From Taeniopygia guttata (taxonomy: Eukaryota > Chordata > Aves > Passeriformes > Estrildidae): a stretch of 64,000 nucleotides of DNA. The notes under the pieces were generated by a model. It saw only the letters and a list, made by a program, of their open reading frames with translations. It did not search any database and was not told the origin of the DNA. The number at the start of each line of letters is the position of its first letter. Position 1 is the first letter of the stretch. The stretch is from the NCBI RefSeq assembly GCF_048771995.1, contig NC_133027.1:13698001-13762000 (forward strand), written 5' to 3'. Shown piece by piece: positions 37,333-50,540 of this stretch. The translations under genes were made by a program, and so were the position numbers.

Positions 37333-38588
37333 CTATGGCTGTACTAAAGCATTATATTTCACTTCAAGAGGGTGAAGTGTCTTATCTGTCTCCTGGATTT
37401 AGAAACTGAGGTTTTACTAAACTAGATGTTCTAAAAGTAATTACCAACTGTCATTAACTCCCCATTAGCAGCTTTTTGTCATAGAATTTCCTTGCATTTA
37501 TTATGAAAAGAGAATGGAAATACAAAAAGTAATTGTTCATAGTTATCTAATTGCCCTATAATTGGAACCAGTAGTCTCACCAGATAAAACTTGAAGCCAT
37601 TATTCCTCTCATTGTAGTGGAACAGGGATAAGAGCCATAACTTCTTATACATAATTGCTCAAATACATGCAGGGAGGAATTATAAACATTTGGACAATTA
37701 TTTGTGACATTATCTGAAAGTCAAGGATGTGAAAGAGAACTGATGTCTTTCTGTCCTTCTGTCTTCCACCATCCCCTAAAGCATACAGATCTACATCTTT
37801 CTGTCACTTTTTTCCAGTTGACTTTCATTGAATTCTTCTCTTATTAAGTGTCTGATTATCATTTTAGAAGCTACTGGCATACAAGATCTTGTTCCTTCAT
37901 GTCTGAGGCTCTTTGATGCTGTCCACAATTGTCACTTGCAGCAGCTGACTACTCACTTGGAGGTGGATAATTTTTTGATCCTCTTGTCTGAACTTGCATA
38001 TATAGAAAGGAAAACGTTTCCTCAAAGAATTGCCCTATGAACAGGAACTCAAGGACGTGTTACTCTAGAGGAGCAAGACTATGTGTTCACGTGAGGAGAC
38101 TGGAAGAAGAACTAGCTATCACTAGATTCAGTTCAGGGTTTTCAAATCCCACTTTATGCAAGGGACAATGAAGATGCCTAGAATTTCCTAAGAGCTGCCT
38201 CATTTGAAAAAAAATAAAAAAGAAGTGCTTTTTATGGAAGAACAAAAAATATAACAACTTGCAACATGTTCCTCATCCTTTTCATTACAAGGCAAAGGAG
38301 AATACATGGTTAATATTTCCACTTGCAATCCTTTTACCTATTGTATTTCCCACCTGTTTAATTAGTGCTTCTGACATTTTTTTCTTAATTTCTCCCAGTC
38401 ATTTCCTGATGTCTGAACTGTCTCCCATCTTCTTGCATCTTTTCCCTCTAACCTTGCCCACAGCTTTTAATCTTTTTGTGTGATTCCCATCTTGAAAACA
38501 TTTGCATGTGGATTGTAGTTTCTTTCTGAGCATAATATTTATGAGCATAGTTTTTATACAGTGATAACATTTCCCCATGAATTAAAAC

Positions 38589-38603
38589 AAAAAAAAAAAA
38601 AAA
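38589..38603. repeat. poly-A run, 15 bases
   Basis: Uninterrupted A homopolymer, no element body recognised. Confidence 0.8.
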
Positions 38604-41600
38604 GAGTTTTGCTAGAGGCACAGAATATGCCTACACTGAGCAAGTGCCATGACCAAACCTAACAGATGTATGTCTGTGGAGCCAAACAGAACCGAGCACC
38701 TTATACCGGCACTGGAAGTACTCTGGGGCTTTTACTGTGGGTTAGTTCTAGTCTGGCTTTGCAGCTTAAATACTTGTCAGCTGCTAAAGTGTATTCCATT
38801 TTCTCCTGCAGTGCATCTTCTGTTTTAGGTTCACCCACAGGAGCAGTTTGCATGCCCTGAGACCACTTGGGAATGCAAACCAAAGCACAGTAGTGGGGAG
38901 GAGGAGGAGGGTACTGCAGGAGCACATTCCTGTCAAAGCTAAAACACTGATGTAGCTGCACCTATACTGAGGCTAGAGTCTCTCCCTTCCACCTTCTCCC
39001 CCCAATTATGGACCTGACAGAGCTTGCTCCTATTCAGTGAATATTTCATATTCCAGTGGAGCACCCAGTTCTCAGGGTGAAGGAGTACATATCTCTCCTG
39101 GCTATAATGTCTGTGAAGGCTCAGTGTAATATGCTTTGTTTTGCCTAGTCTTGTTCCAGTATGGAAATGTGATTTGATTATTTTTTGCCCTTAACATTTT
39201 TTGTTTGGCTCATTTCATTAAAGTAGAGAAAAGCACTTCTCTGGAAATTATGAAATAATATTTTTTTCCCCACATTCTTAAATAAGTTATTTAATTGAAT
39301 TGGATAAAGACATTAAAATGATTTATAAATATAGATTCTATTTCAGTAATACTAAGACACATTTCTGATTACAAAATTACAAATATTATCATTTATTATG
39401 GTCATAAAAATGTTTTGCAAAAAATACCATATTTTTTCATGGTTTATAATTGTATATTACTTAGAATTTTGCATTCCCCTTGGAATTATGAGAGTTTGCT
39501 TCAGGTCTGACTTTCTCCCTATAGCTTTTTGATTGATGTCACTGGCTTCCAAAAATCTTCCCAATGAGACAGATATATTTCTGAGAAAATGTGAGCATTT
39601 TGAGATTTAAAAAAAAAAAAAGGTTCATTACAAAGTCAGACACAGTAATACATGCACAGGGATTTCTGGGACCACTGTTCTTATATTCATGCTTTTTAAG
39701 GTATTAAATATTTTAGGAATAACTTTTTCCCTAAACCGATTCTATAGTCTATCTAGTATAGCTTTTTCTTCCTACTACTGCCATGGAAAACTGATCAAAA
39801 ATCTCACTTATGTCTGGGTGAATTAATTTTTAATAATTTATATCCAGATTTTCACAAGTCACATTGTTCTTCCCAACTTGATATTGAATTGATTGATAAA
39901 TAAGTGGAAAATTTTGTTATTTTCTTGCAGCCTTTCAGTCTTCATTTTGTTAGGATAACATAGCAGAGATCACCAAATGAGGAAGAATTCACTGCATCAT
40001 TCTAGCAGCACAAGCACTTACCTATCTTAGAAGATTTAACTTGGGATCTCATTTGCCACTTTCTCAGGAACAGCTTGTTGATGATGTATTCATTTTGTTA
40101 ATAAATGGATCTCTATCTTCTTCCTCGTTATGTCTACTTGATGAATTCATACTGTGAGGCTCTTTTATAAGTCTCTAAGAAAAGTTGCAGCCTGGACCAT
40201 TGAATTTCATTTATTACTGTGGTCCTTGACACCTTCCTGCTATTCACTCTCCCCAATACTAATCATTAACTCACCTATTTCTTGGACACTGAACCCTTTG
40301 ATACTTCTTCTTTTGGCACCACCCATGGACAGCTCTTTCTTGTAAGCAATAATAGTCTTTAAAAAATGCTTATAGGTGTAGAAATACCCATTTTTAAATC
40401 TCCTATTTCATCAGAGAATGCTGCCAGAAAAATATGGCATAGGCAAACCTTATTACATCGTTTTACAGCTGTTATGATTTTTCCCTTGATCTTTAGCTAC
40501 AAATATATCCAAACTATCTCCAGGTTTGATCTTGTAACTCGGTATAAAACTTTCCTTTATTTAAATATTTAGTGCTAGCTTGCTCTTCTCCAGTTATTCA
40601 GTACTAATCTCAAAAACTTAAAAAAAAAATATTAAAATTATTTGATATGAGATCAGATGAATTTGCTACAAATTCTGGAAGATTTTCACACATTAATGTA
40701 CAAGGATGCTTGATTTCTGATTTTAATATTATAATTTCTATTTAAATGTCCATTTTTATACTTGCATTAAACCATTAGTCCTCTGATTCCACACTCAGCA
40801 GAAATATGAGTGTTAAAAATTTTGATAACATTCATTTACTTTTTTCAGTCACACCTTGAAGTCTGACTGCATCTCCCAATACTTACTGCATAAGAAATAA
40901 TTTTTAAAGTGCCTTCTCTTATTTCTTTTCTCCTTTTTCAGCTGCAGTTTTTAATTGGGTTTGTTATGCTCTTTCGTGCCTTATCTTTAAAATATTATTT
41001 TCTTTACAGAGCAGTCATTTTTATATTCTGGTTTGGTTTTGACTTTGCATTTCTTGTACAATCTCTGCCTATTCTTAAGTATTTTCTATGATTTGGAAAA
41101 TTTAGTCTTCTATACAGGGGTAGGAGTTCTTGGACTTTATACCTTTAATAGAGAGAATTCCCAAGCTTACGCTACAGTGAAGTCTATAGGCTCATCAATG
41201 CAGCTGCCTTTATTAACTTGATAACTTAATTTGTCCTTTTGAAATTGAGAACTCTATTTATAACCATACCCATGAGGATCTCTTCATTTCATTTAAGTGA
41301 ATCAGACCAGGACTGACTTATAACTAATAACTTTCTGTGAATATCTGTAAAGATCAGGAACATAGAAAAGGTAAAGCTAAAATAATCCTACTATCAACTT
41401 TGTGTTTATTTGATTGTTATTTTCTGTAAAGAAAATTACTCAGAAATTGTTGGGGCCTTTCATTTTTAGCACCATTTTTCTTTCTTGCTATACTTGAAAA
41501 GAGAAGTCATTCAGGCTACAATTCCAAATATAATTTAATGACTTTATGCATTATTCAAGTTCATCATTAGATTTAGAGGCACAGAACTTGTGCTACAGCA

Positions 41601-43622
41601 CTCTCTGAGAATGATGCTGACACAGGCAGACTTTGCTCTCTTCTCAATGTGTGTGGTTATATTCATATGTCATTAGTCTACTTTAAAGTCAATATAAGAA
41701 TGTGAATACATTGATCTATCAAGCCTTGCTTTAGTTACAACTTTCCTGAGAAACACATATCCTTAAATAACCTCTGTTTTAGTCATGTTTCATTTTTAAC
41801 AATGTCTTTCTTATTCTATAATATTTGCTGTCAGTTCTTTTTTCAGTATTTCAAGTTTCTCCACTATATTCTACAAACATTTCTATTATTTCCAGTTTAT
41901 CAAGTAGATAAGATTGGTCTTTCTGCCAATGACTGTTGCCTCAGATTAATACTTTTACAGCATTAACAGTATTGTTTTGGTTTGGTTTTTTTTTCTGTTT
42001 GATATTTGTTCTTTACTTTCTGGTATTCTTTTATAAAAAGCCATAACACAGCTTCATTGCATAACTTGATGGAAAACTCATTGAAATGGAGTTTACAATC
42101 TGTTTGAAAAGCACACAGAGTATGACAGGGAGGCTGTAGAAAGTGAACAGACCAGAGAATCTGGACATCCGAGACACCAGATCTATGGATCTGCTTGCTG
42201 CACACTGCGCCTTAGCACACGTGCTCTAAAACACAACAGACAGAGCAATGTCAGAATCAAATGCTGGAAACACAATCTGCTACTGCAGCCAGCCCAGTGC
42301 CCAGAGCATGGGGAGATATATTCACTTTGTCCTCTGCTTCACTCCGTGGTGAAATACAAGAGGCTACTATGGCAACATTACATGGTACATTTGTTATCTC
42401 TGAACGAGAATGAGTTGAAGGAAGTAGCAGATCAGTATGCCATGTGTGCTTTCATTTTCTGGAATGTTTTCAAGAGAAAACATCTGTTCAGATATTTTTC
42501 CTGGGATTATGGCTTCAGTTAACAAAAATGTGAAGAGGAAGGGATGCAATTCTCTCTCACACTGCACTCTTTTCTTTTCTCCTATAAAATTAAGGTTTTT
42601 TCCTAAGAAAGTATAGCTCTTATATCCTATACCATACTGATTTTCCTGTGTAGAATGTATTATTTGTGTCTTTACTAGTTTTCTTAAATGAGTAAAAAAT
42701 GAAATATTCCTTTGAATGCTTGTGTAAAGGTATTGTGGGTAGGTGGGAATGGAAGGTATGACTGGGAGATTAGCCAATATCTTTCTGTACTAGCTGCAAG
42801 CATTACTTTAAGATGTGAAAAAAAAATATATTCCTACTCTTTTCATAGAAAAGATAATCTGTGGTTAAAATATAAGAATTCTGGAATTTGAGAAATATGT
42901 ATTCCATTCTTGGCATGGCTACTCAGGTGTCATCTCTGATGCTAGACATGTTCTTTAATATCTGTATCGTTCAGATCTTCTCAATATGATATCCACATTC
43001 TTGGTTTTGGATGCTGAACTCCCTGGATTCCTTTCATTTAACTTCAGACATCTGCAGTATAGACATTTACATTTGAACAAGCTGTCTAGGCTTCCTTTAT
43101 AGTGAATGGAAAAATGTAAAGACTTTGGATGCCATTCATCTGGACAATTTTAGACATCTCAGTTAGACTAAGACAAACTGCATCCAAAAAGTCCCTTTTT
43201 CTTTCCACTGATGAAGTCACAAGCAGAAATTAAAGATAGTACATATTAAAATTTGGACAGACAAGTACTACCTTTGAAAAGAGAGTATACTCTGTTTATG
43301 TGTGTTAGTAAAGTAGTTTTGTTGATGTGCCCCTTTGTTACAGCTGTAGTTTCTGTCTGATACTTGAACTCCAGCTACAATCGAAAAGTAAACTGTAGGA
43401 GGCCCCAGTGTTCTTTCTTACTTAGAGATCAAGGTAAATTTCAGTCAAAGAGACATACAGATTAGAAAACATTGAGAGAAAGAAAAAAAAATGTTGAGCA
43501 TAATCCCAATATTAGGGTTTTTTAAAATACTGAAAAATAAACTTTTCATTATTGTAATTTGTAATTTTTTAAATTGTTGTTTGAAATTATATCTGTAGCA
43601 ATGGCCAAGTATTTTAAAAGTT

Positions 43623-43637
43623 AAAAAAAAAAAAAAA
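43623..43637. repeat. poly-A run, 15 bases
   Basis: Uninterrupted A homopolymer. The flanks are AT-rich and unassigned. Confidence 0.8.
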
Positions 43638-46409
43638 CAGAAAAACACATTTTTCTTTACTAGAATATGCTTGTTATTGGCAACTGAAATGTCTTCTGCT
43701 GCAAAAGGTTTTCAGTTTCATGCCAGGAGGTTCAGCTGAAATGCAATTGAGAGAATCTGATTGCCAGGGAAGAAAAGTTCAATTAATTTCTTCATTGATG
43801 GGTACACACTGCTCTGAGATGTTCTAGTGTTTAAGATACTCTAATGGGGCAGGCAGCCAGTACCACACAGGACCTGTAAAAACTCCTGATATTTGGGAGA
43901 ACACTTTGAAACCAAATGAAACACACTAGACATGCAAAATTGGGCTGAGATTCCCAAGTATGCTCAACTGAGCTGGGCACACAGAGAAGGGAGAGTCAGC
44001 TCCTACATTAAGCATTGTCTGAAATGCTTGAATGAAGTGATTAGTGTCTCTAAAAGCCAGACTCATATTGTCAGTCTTATTCAGAAGAGAAAGCTAGGTT
44101 AGGGGTTCTGAATTGCCTTATCTAAGTTTTATATATTTCAAGTATCTGTAGCAAGTTAAAAGGGCAAGATCTGGAAATCCTGTCCTTTGAAAAACAAAGT
44201 TAGGATATGACTCATTTTTCACTTCCATTAAAATCAATGGGCAGAGCTGCTTCTAACATATCTTATACAAAGCTTATATAGGCACAGGAAGATATCTTAT
44301 TCTGGAAGTTTTGTATTCTTTCTGTGTCTAAGGTTAAGGTGACATCATTCCATACCTACGCTAGTAAGGACCCTCTCACAAGCAAAACCACACCAAATAA
44401 GTAAAGGAACTGAATCTGAGATGAATAGAGGACAACCTTAGGAGAAACTGTATCCATTTCTTCTTTTAGTCAAAAGTTAAAATGTCATCCAGATGCAAAA
44501 TCCAAAGTTTTCTGATAACTCAGTAAGTGTGATATACATTAAACACTTTCTTGCAGAGTTCTGTCTCAGATATCTGGTAACAAAGACCAATTTTGTGAAG
44601 ATTTGTAACTTCTTTTCAGGCTTCAGGTTTTACTTGCAATTTGCATCTTAGGCTAATCACATCCCTGCCTAACTACAAGATATTTGATGTCTTTAACTGA
44701 AGATGTAACTGAAATAGAATTAATGAGCAAAACCAAAAGCATACATTAATTTCCAAGACTTTAGCTACACCAGTTTAGAGAATGCTTCTTCATGGCAGCT
44801 GCATTGACTTGAAAGGTTTTGTAATGTAAAGGATTTATGAACACAAAGACACACATATAGTCAGTTTAATAGTAACTAGGGCATGAGACAGTGAAATAAA
44901 TCCAAAATAATAAACAATAGAAATATAAGTAGAAAAACAGTTTAAAGGAAAAAAATAGAAACCAGAAGAGCAAGAAAAAGTAGAGTGGCTCTGCCTTTGG
45001 CTATGTTCTCAGAGTACTTAAGATGTCACAGCACAAGACCCAAGATTTTTCATTAATATATGAGCTGCTGGAGCTTACTGCTCCTAGAGGAGATAAAGAG
45101 ATCTTAACTGTTTCTACTAGGAGGGTCCACTGCCCCCACAGCAGGAGATGCTGCTCTGAATTCTCTCTTTGGGACAGTAGCAGCTAAGTTTGCCTTTTCT
45201 GGCACAGGAAAAGCTGGAAATGGGACTGTGGATGTTTTGTCACTGTCAGTAACCCACTTCCTTCAATGACTGCCTGCTTTGCCTCTGCACAGAGTCAGTC
45301 CTGGTGGGAGGATTTAGTTTAGTCTCAGTACAGGAAATATTTTAAAAGTCCCTTGTTAGTCCTCTGCCTTTGATGTCAGTCTCGGAATTCATACCTTTCC
45401 TTAGGACCATTGCATGCTGCTGCATATTAAAAGCTTACCTTTCTGTCTGACTGTGAATATCTGCAGGATCAGAAATTTTCCTGGTAAAATGGGCGTGTTC
45501 TGTTGAATTATTTTACATTTTTGCATATTATGCATTGAAAGAAGCAGGAAAGATTTGCTGATGGCAACCAGGCTTGTGCTACCTTACCTTCTGTAAAACT
45601 TTTGGAGTGGTTGACATATAGAGATTCAATGCAGACTGATGTTTTATGTCAGACATAGATATTGTGAATCAGGTGAAATTTGGGAAGAAGCTTAGACAGA
45701 AAGAGCATGATATGCCTGAAAAAAAATAAGAATTTGTCTCTGTAACTCATCCTCATTCAGTTCTATAGATGGGCTGCCTAGCCTATAATAGACTTCTGTT
45801 ATGGGATCATGTAAAAATATCCCTGACAACAGATGGACTATGAGTCAATGAAGGCTAATTACATTTTACAATTCTACAGACATGTAAATTTGTTAGGATG
45901 AAGAAAGGATTTTGGAACCATGTGAAGTATTTTTATCGAGTCCAGATTTTGTATAGCAAGCTGATGAATTATCAGGCTTATGTAAAAGTTAATATTATGA
46001 TTATTTTCTTCCCTGAGAAAATCACTTTCTTCCTAACCTGGTGTTAGTACAGCACATTGGGTACGTGGGTAATTCCCATTTATGCAGTGATGTGCAGCTC
46101 TTGGAAATTAAGTATTATTACATCAAAATTCTCAGTTTCCATTTCTGTGGAGGTAATACTGTGTATATGCCATATTTAGCCTCTATTAGTTTGACAAGAA
46201 TAAGTGTCCAACATTGAAAAAAATATCAGGCCATAAGAAATGGCCTTGTGGGTCAGATATGTTCTGCTTCTGACAGTGGCAATACGAAATGCTGTTTTGG
46301 GACACAACATGAGCCTGCTCACACTCTGTAGTCCACCTCTCATAAAAATTTGTTGATAAGGAATGGAGATGACACATCTCTGCTTAGCCCTGACATCACT
46401 GATTTATGA

Positions 46410-47215
46410 ATCTGGTGTTCATGAATTTATCTAATCTACTTTGAACCTGCTAAAACTGTCTCTCTTACAACTTCCATGGACATATGTTTCAGAATTTTAA
46501 CTAGCTATTGCGTAAATAAGTACCTTCCAGATAAGGTTCTACATGCTATCAGGACTTTGCAGAACTTTATGATATGCCTTCCAGCCTTTTCCTTTTGAAA
46601 CAAAAATGTTTCAACCTCTCTAATGTTTTCTTGAAAAATAGCTCTTCCACCACCTACTTACTCTTCTCTATACTCATTCTAATTCCACCATCTCCTTCTT
46701 GAGATCACAAAATTACAGAGAGCACTGAGAAGGTAGGTGCACAAAAGGTTTTATATACATGCCAAATTATGTCATTTGGGTGGCCTTCTTCCAAAGATGT
46801 TTGATGTCTTGATGGCTATTTCTAGCTCCAGCCAAAGACATTGTGAGATCCTGCTGTTGTTTCTTGTCATTGACATAATATTCAGCTATCTAAAAAATCT
46901 TAATTAAATCACACTTGGAGATGTCACAGCTCATTTCCTTTTTCAGGTCATTGATGAGGCAGTTGAGTAAAACAGGTTCTAGAACCAACCTCTGAGGTAC
47001 AATACTGCCAATTCTTCTCTATCCTGAAACTGAAACATTAAGTCTTATGCCTTCATCCTATTCTTTAATTCACTTTCAGTCTTGAAAAGAGCTCTGTTCT
47101 CATGGCAAATTACTGCTCTAATTCTCGTTAAAGTTTTTTAAATGGATTTGTGTCAAGAAAACCCTTTGAAATTTCTAATGCATATTATCTACATCATTCC
47201 CCTTATAAATGGACA
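46410..47215 (-). mobile_element. ancient CR1-type LINE remnant, antisense
   Basis: On the minus strand a reverse-transcriptase block survives: VLEPVLLNCLINDLK (46941-46985), matching the VLGPVLFNIFINDL block of CR1 ORF2. Upstream, near 47172-47203, a decayed VDxxYLDFxxAFDT-like stretch is readable, with a stop. The 3' end (about 46410-46500) has a GTTTTAGCAGGTTCAAA...GATTAGATAAATTCATG stretch, like the 3' untranslated end of old amniote CR1 elements. The middle part is unreadable, so the element is heavily decayed or internally deleted. This is a second relic of the same age class as the one at 23.7-24.5 kb and in the same orientation. Confidence 0.72.
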
Positions 47216-48539
47216 CCTTCATTCTCTGGTTGTATGTTCTGAAAAGCTTCCAATCTAAAGAAAGGCATTACTGTGTCGGTTCTTAAGAAGCTGAAACACA
47301 ATGCTTTTCCTTGAAAATTTCCTATTTGCTCATTTGTGCTGCTTGGGGAAGCGGCAGCACAACAACATCTAAATTTCATGTTAGTTTTTTTGTCAATTAT
47401 CTCAAACCAGTCATTGTTTCCCTTCCCAGGTAAGGAAAACCAAAGAGGGAAAGGCACTCAATAAGAGAAGCAGTAGTGAAATCCAGGTCATCCAAATCCT
47501 ATCCGTACTACACTGGACTGTCTCCAAAGCCAAGGGATCCTAAATGCAAAGATGCTTTAGTATTTTGTCAATCTCTCCTCTCTCTTTCCATTACCAGTGA
47601 GCAGAATTAAATCCCTGCACCTGAAGAAAGAAGATACTCCATTCAAATAGTGTGGAAATTCAGGCTTATATGCACTCCAGACTCTTTTTTTCTTTCATTT
47701 TTTCTGTTCAAGCCCATCTCATATCTCTGATATTTTTTTCCTACTTAACAGGTTTCAAATCTTTACATTTTCCCCATCTTCAAGCTTTCTGTTGGCAAGT
47801 CTTCCAACCCCCAACACTGAACCAGGTTTTGTCTGCTTCACACTTAATCAGCATTCCTTTATTAAAAAGCTATTAATTAGCTTATCAGTGGTCCAATCTA
47901 CCGACTATTGTGATAACTGTAAGACTTTTAGAGCTTTCTCCCCCCCACACACTTTGTTGACAGACTATTGGACTTAGAAACAGCACCACAAGGAATGCAG
48001 GCTCATCTTTGTTTCAACATACTTAAGGTGCTTTTATCTGTAGGTTTGCCTTGAACAAAATCCTGTTCAAATTGTATTAAGCCTCAGATAAACCTTTCTT
48101 TCAGATTATGGTTTCTAACTGAACTCCCGTGCACTGAAGAGAGGGCACCGAATTCTTGATTGTTTCAAGAAAACCTCTTTGAGTAATCCCTTGAGCTTGC
48201 CTACAGGGCTTGGATTTCCTAATGGATGCTTTGATGACAGGAGATAAGAGCCAAAGGTATCTTTATTCTCTTAGAAATTGCTCCAAACAAACAACCTCAA
48301 TGATTAAAGCTAATAGAAATACCTGGAAGATTGATAGTTTGCAAAGCACTGCTGAGTGAATGAATAACTTCCCCTTTAGTTCCAAAAGCTAATATTTGTC
48401 CACATTTGCTGCCTTTTAAGAAAGTGCAACGAGGGGGTTTTTTTGGGTTTTTTTTGTATAAAGAGTGTTGATCAGGAACAAACAGACACCATTTAGCTGT
48501 TATTTAAATTTTAAACAAAGCCTCCCTACTTCAGTTATG
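47216..48539. other. noncoding sequence, no gene recognised
   Basis: Short frames on both strands without domains. A C run (about 47941-47947) is followed by a short CA repeat, and a T/G-rich tract is at 48434-48458. Confidence 0.55.
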
Positions 48540-49030
48540 GAGGCAGCTTTCTGCATGGCCCCATTTATAATAATTCAAACATGGCGAGGGGAGGGTCGCT
48601 AGAGTAAAGTACATATTAGTGTGAACATGATACTCTTGTAAAAGTCTTTAATGATGTGAATGGGCAGTGCACTCTGGTATTCTATACAGGGGTTTTAAAT
48701 TGCACAAAGGCCCTGTAAAACTTCTATATCTGTTCCCAAGCAATACACCTATCAGAGGGTTGAACAAATGGAAACCAAACTCTGCAGCAAATAAAAGTCT
48801 TAAATTTACAATGCTGGATTATAAAATGGTGTCTCCCAACAGCAGCCCTGACTTATTTCATGTTCTGATGAAATCATTACTTGCGATTGCCAAGAAATTC
48901 AGCTGTAAACTTTTGGCAATAAGTAGACTTTCCTTGGAACTGCTGGTTTTGAAAACATCTGTAAGTAAGGAATCCACTGCAGAACCAATAAAAGGGGCTG
49001 AAGAGACCAAAACTTTCACTAACACCTCAT
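48540..49030. promoter_or_regulatory. candidate conserved noncoding element (low confidence)
   Basis: The sequence from ATTTATAATAATTCAAACATG through the ATAAAAGTC region is repeat-free and contains CpG-bearing words (GGCGAGG, GGTCGCTAG), which are uncommon in the neighbourhood. A 121-codon plus-strand frame (48667-49032) overlaps a 116-codon minus-strand frame. Neither has a recognised domain, and the overlap argues against coding. Confidence 0.2.
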
Positions 49031-50265
49031 AACACAGGCAGTTCTGTGAGTGCCACCAAGCCCTGCTCCCTGGTATGTGGGATGTGCACATACCAGAGTT
49101 CATTTCCAAAATGGAGGGTTTATGACTCCCAATGTCACTGAGCGTGCAGTGGGGGAGTGTATCACATAACAAAGTAATCCAACAATAGAGCTGAAAAGAG
49201 TTGAACATTTGTTTTTTAAAGTGATGCAGCCCAGGGTGGGTGGTTCTGATACTGAAAATTCCTCAGGTTTCTTTAAACAACATGAGTTAAACCTTAGAAA
49301 GAACTACTCTGAGTGAGTCTTTTAAGGAAATTCTCATTTTATAGCCACATTGAGGAAGGATTTGAATTAATCTCATTTTCCTTAAAAGACAATGGAGTAT
49401 GGAGTTAGGATTCACAAGAAAAGACAGGAGGTTTGAGGGTGAGGAGGGTATGGGTATATTCTGAGAGTTGAAAAGGAGATTATGAGCTGCTGTTGCCTCA
49501 GAGTTTCATTCCCTTAGCCCAGATCACCACTGGCCTGTGGAGCTCAGCTAAAATGACCTACTGAAATGGAAACAGAAATGTGAAGTGAGACAAATTATAT
49601 TTGATTCTCTGACTGACCAATGTTCTGCTCTGGCTTGAGCCTTCAGCAGCTTTAAATGTGCTTTCTCCAGAATCAGCCTTGGGAAAGAGTTTTCATACAG
49701 AGACACATTTAATTTAACTTTTCCTCCCCTTGTTGCACTTGTCCCCCATTCTCCCACACTACTTTGATACATCCTATGGTCCCCTCAGAGGATGAGGGCT
49801 CCCAGACATGGTGAGATTTTGTTCTCTGAACAGAGCTGTTCTGACTACACCTGAAATCTTGTGACCAAATCCTTACCCTATCCTCTGCATTGTGGCGGAG
49901 GAAGAGGCTGTCTGTGCACTCCTCTCTCACTGTTGCCTGGTCACTCACAAACCATAAATCCCCTCCAATTGAAAACTGTGCAGTTTGTTCACTGATGCCT
50001 ACTCAGCAGGAGGAGAGCCACACCTCTTCCTGTTCCCAACATCAGTGTTTGGCAGAGAGGTGAATTAAATCTTTCTTTTCAATACTGTTGTCACCTTTTA
50101 ATAAAACGATGAAAAAGAAATATTAAAGATATTATTGAAGGAAGTCAAAATAATTATTTTGTATTATTTTTGACAATTGGATTGATGACCCCACTGCATG
50201 ATAATTTAATATTTTTATTTGTAACAACCCTGATTTCATGCTAATTTTTGAGGGCACATTTGCAC
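49031..50265. other. noncoding sequence, no gene recognised
   Basis: Frames of 74-79 codons on the minus strand near 49548-49948 are without recognisable content. No repeats were recognised. Confidence 0.55.
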
Positions 50266-50540
50266 TCCAAGGCAACTAGCAATAGGACAAGGGGTAATGG
50301 CCTGAGGTTGTGTCAGAGGAGGTTCAGGTTGGATTTTAGGAAAAATTTCATCACTGTGATTGTGCACTGGAGCAGGCTGCCCAGGAAAGCAGTGGAATCC
50401 CCATTCCTGGGTGTTTTCAAAAATGAGAGGACATGGTACTTGTGATGTGACTTAGTGGGCTTGGTAGCATTTGGTCAAATGTTGGACTTGATGATTTTGG
50501 GGGTCTTTTCCAACCCTAATGGTTCTATGATTCTGTGATC
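50266..50540 (+). mobile_element. CR1 LINE, 3'-end fragment
   Basis: This is a 5'-truncated CR1 with all the 3' landmarks: GCAATAGGACAAGGGGTAAT, TTCAGGTTGGATTTTAGGAA, CTGGAGCAGGCTGCCCAG, TTGGACTTGATGATTTTGGG and TTTTCCAACCCTAATGG, then two octamers, TTCTATGA and TTCTGTGA. The octamer tail is intact, so this is the least decayed CR1 copy in the window. The 65-codon frame in it is not a gene. Confidence 0.93.

Larger units (their letters stand above)
36401..46409. other. ten kilobases of unique AT-rich sequence, no gene recognised
   Basis: Longest frame 127 codons (42394-42777, minus), without domain. There is a TA dinucleotide run at 37317-37332 and A runs at 38589-38603, 39609-39621 and 43623-43637. 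A T/G-rich tract lies near 41970-42000. No dispersed repeat was recognised. Confidence 0.6.
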
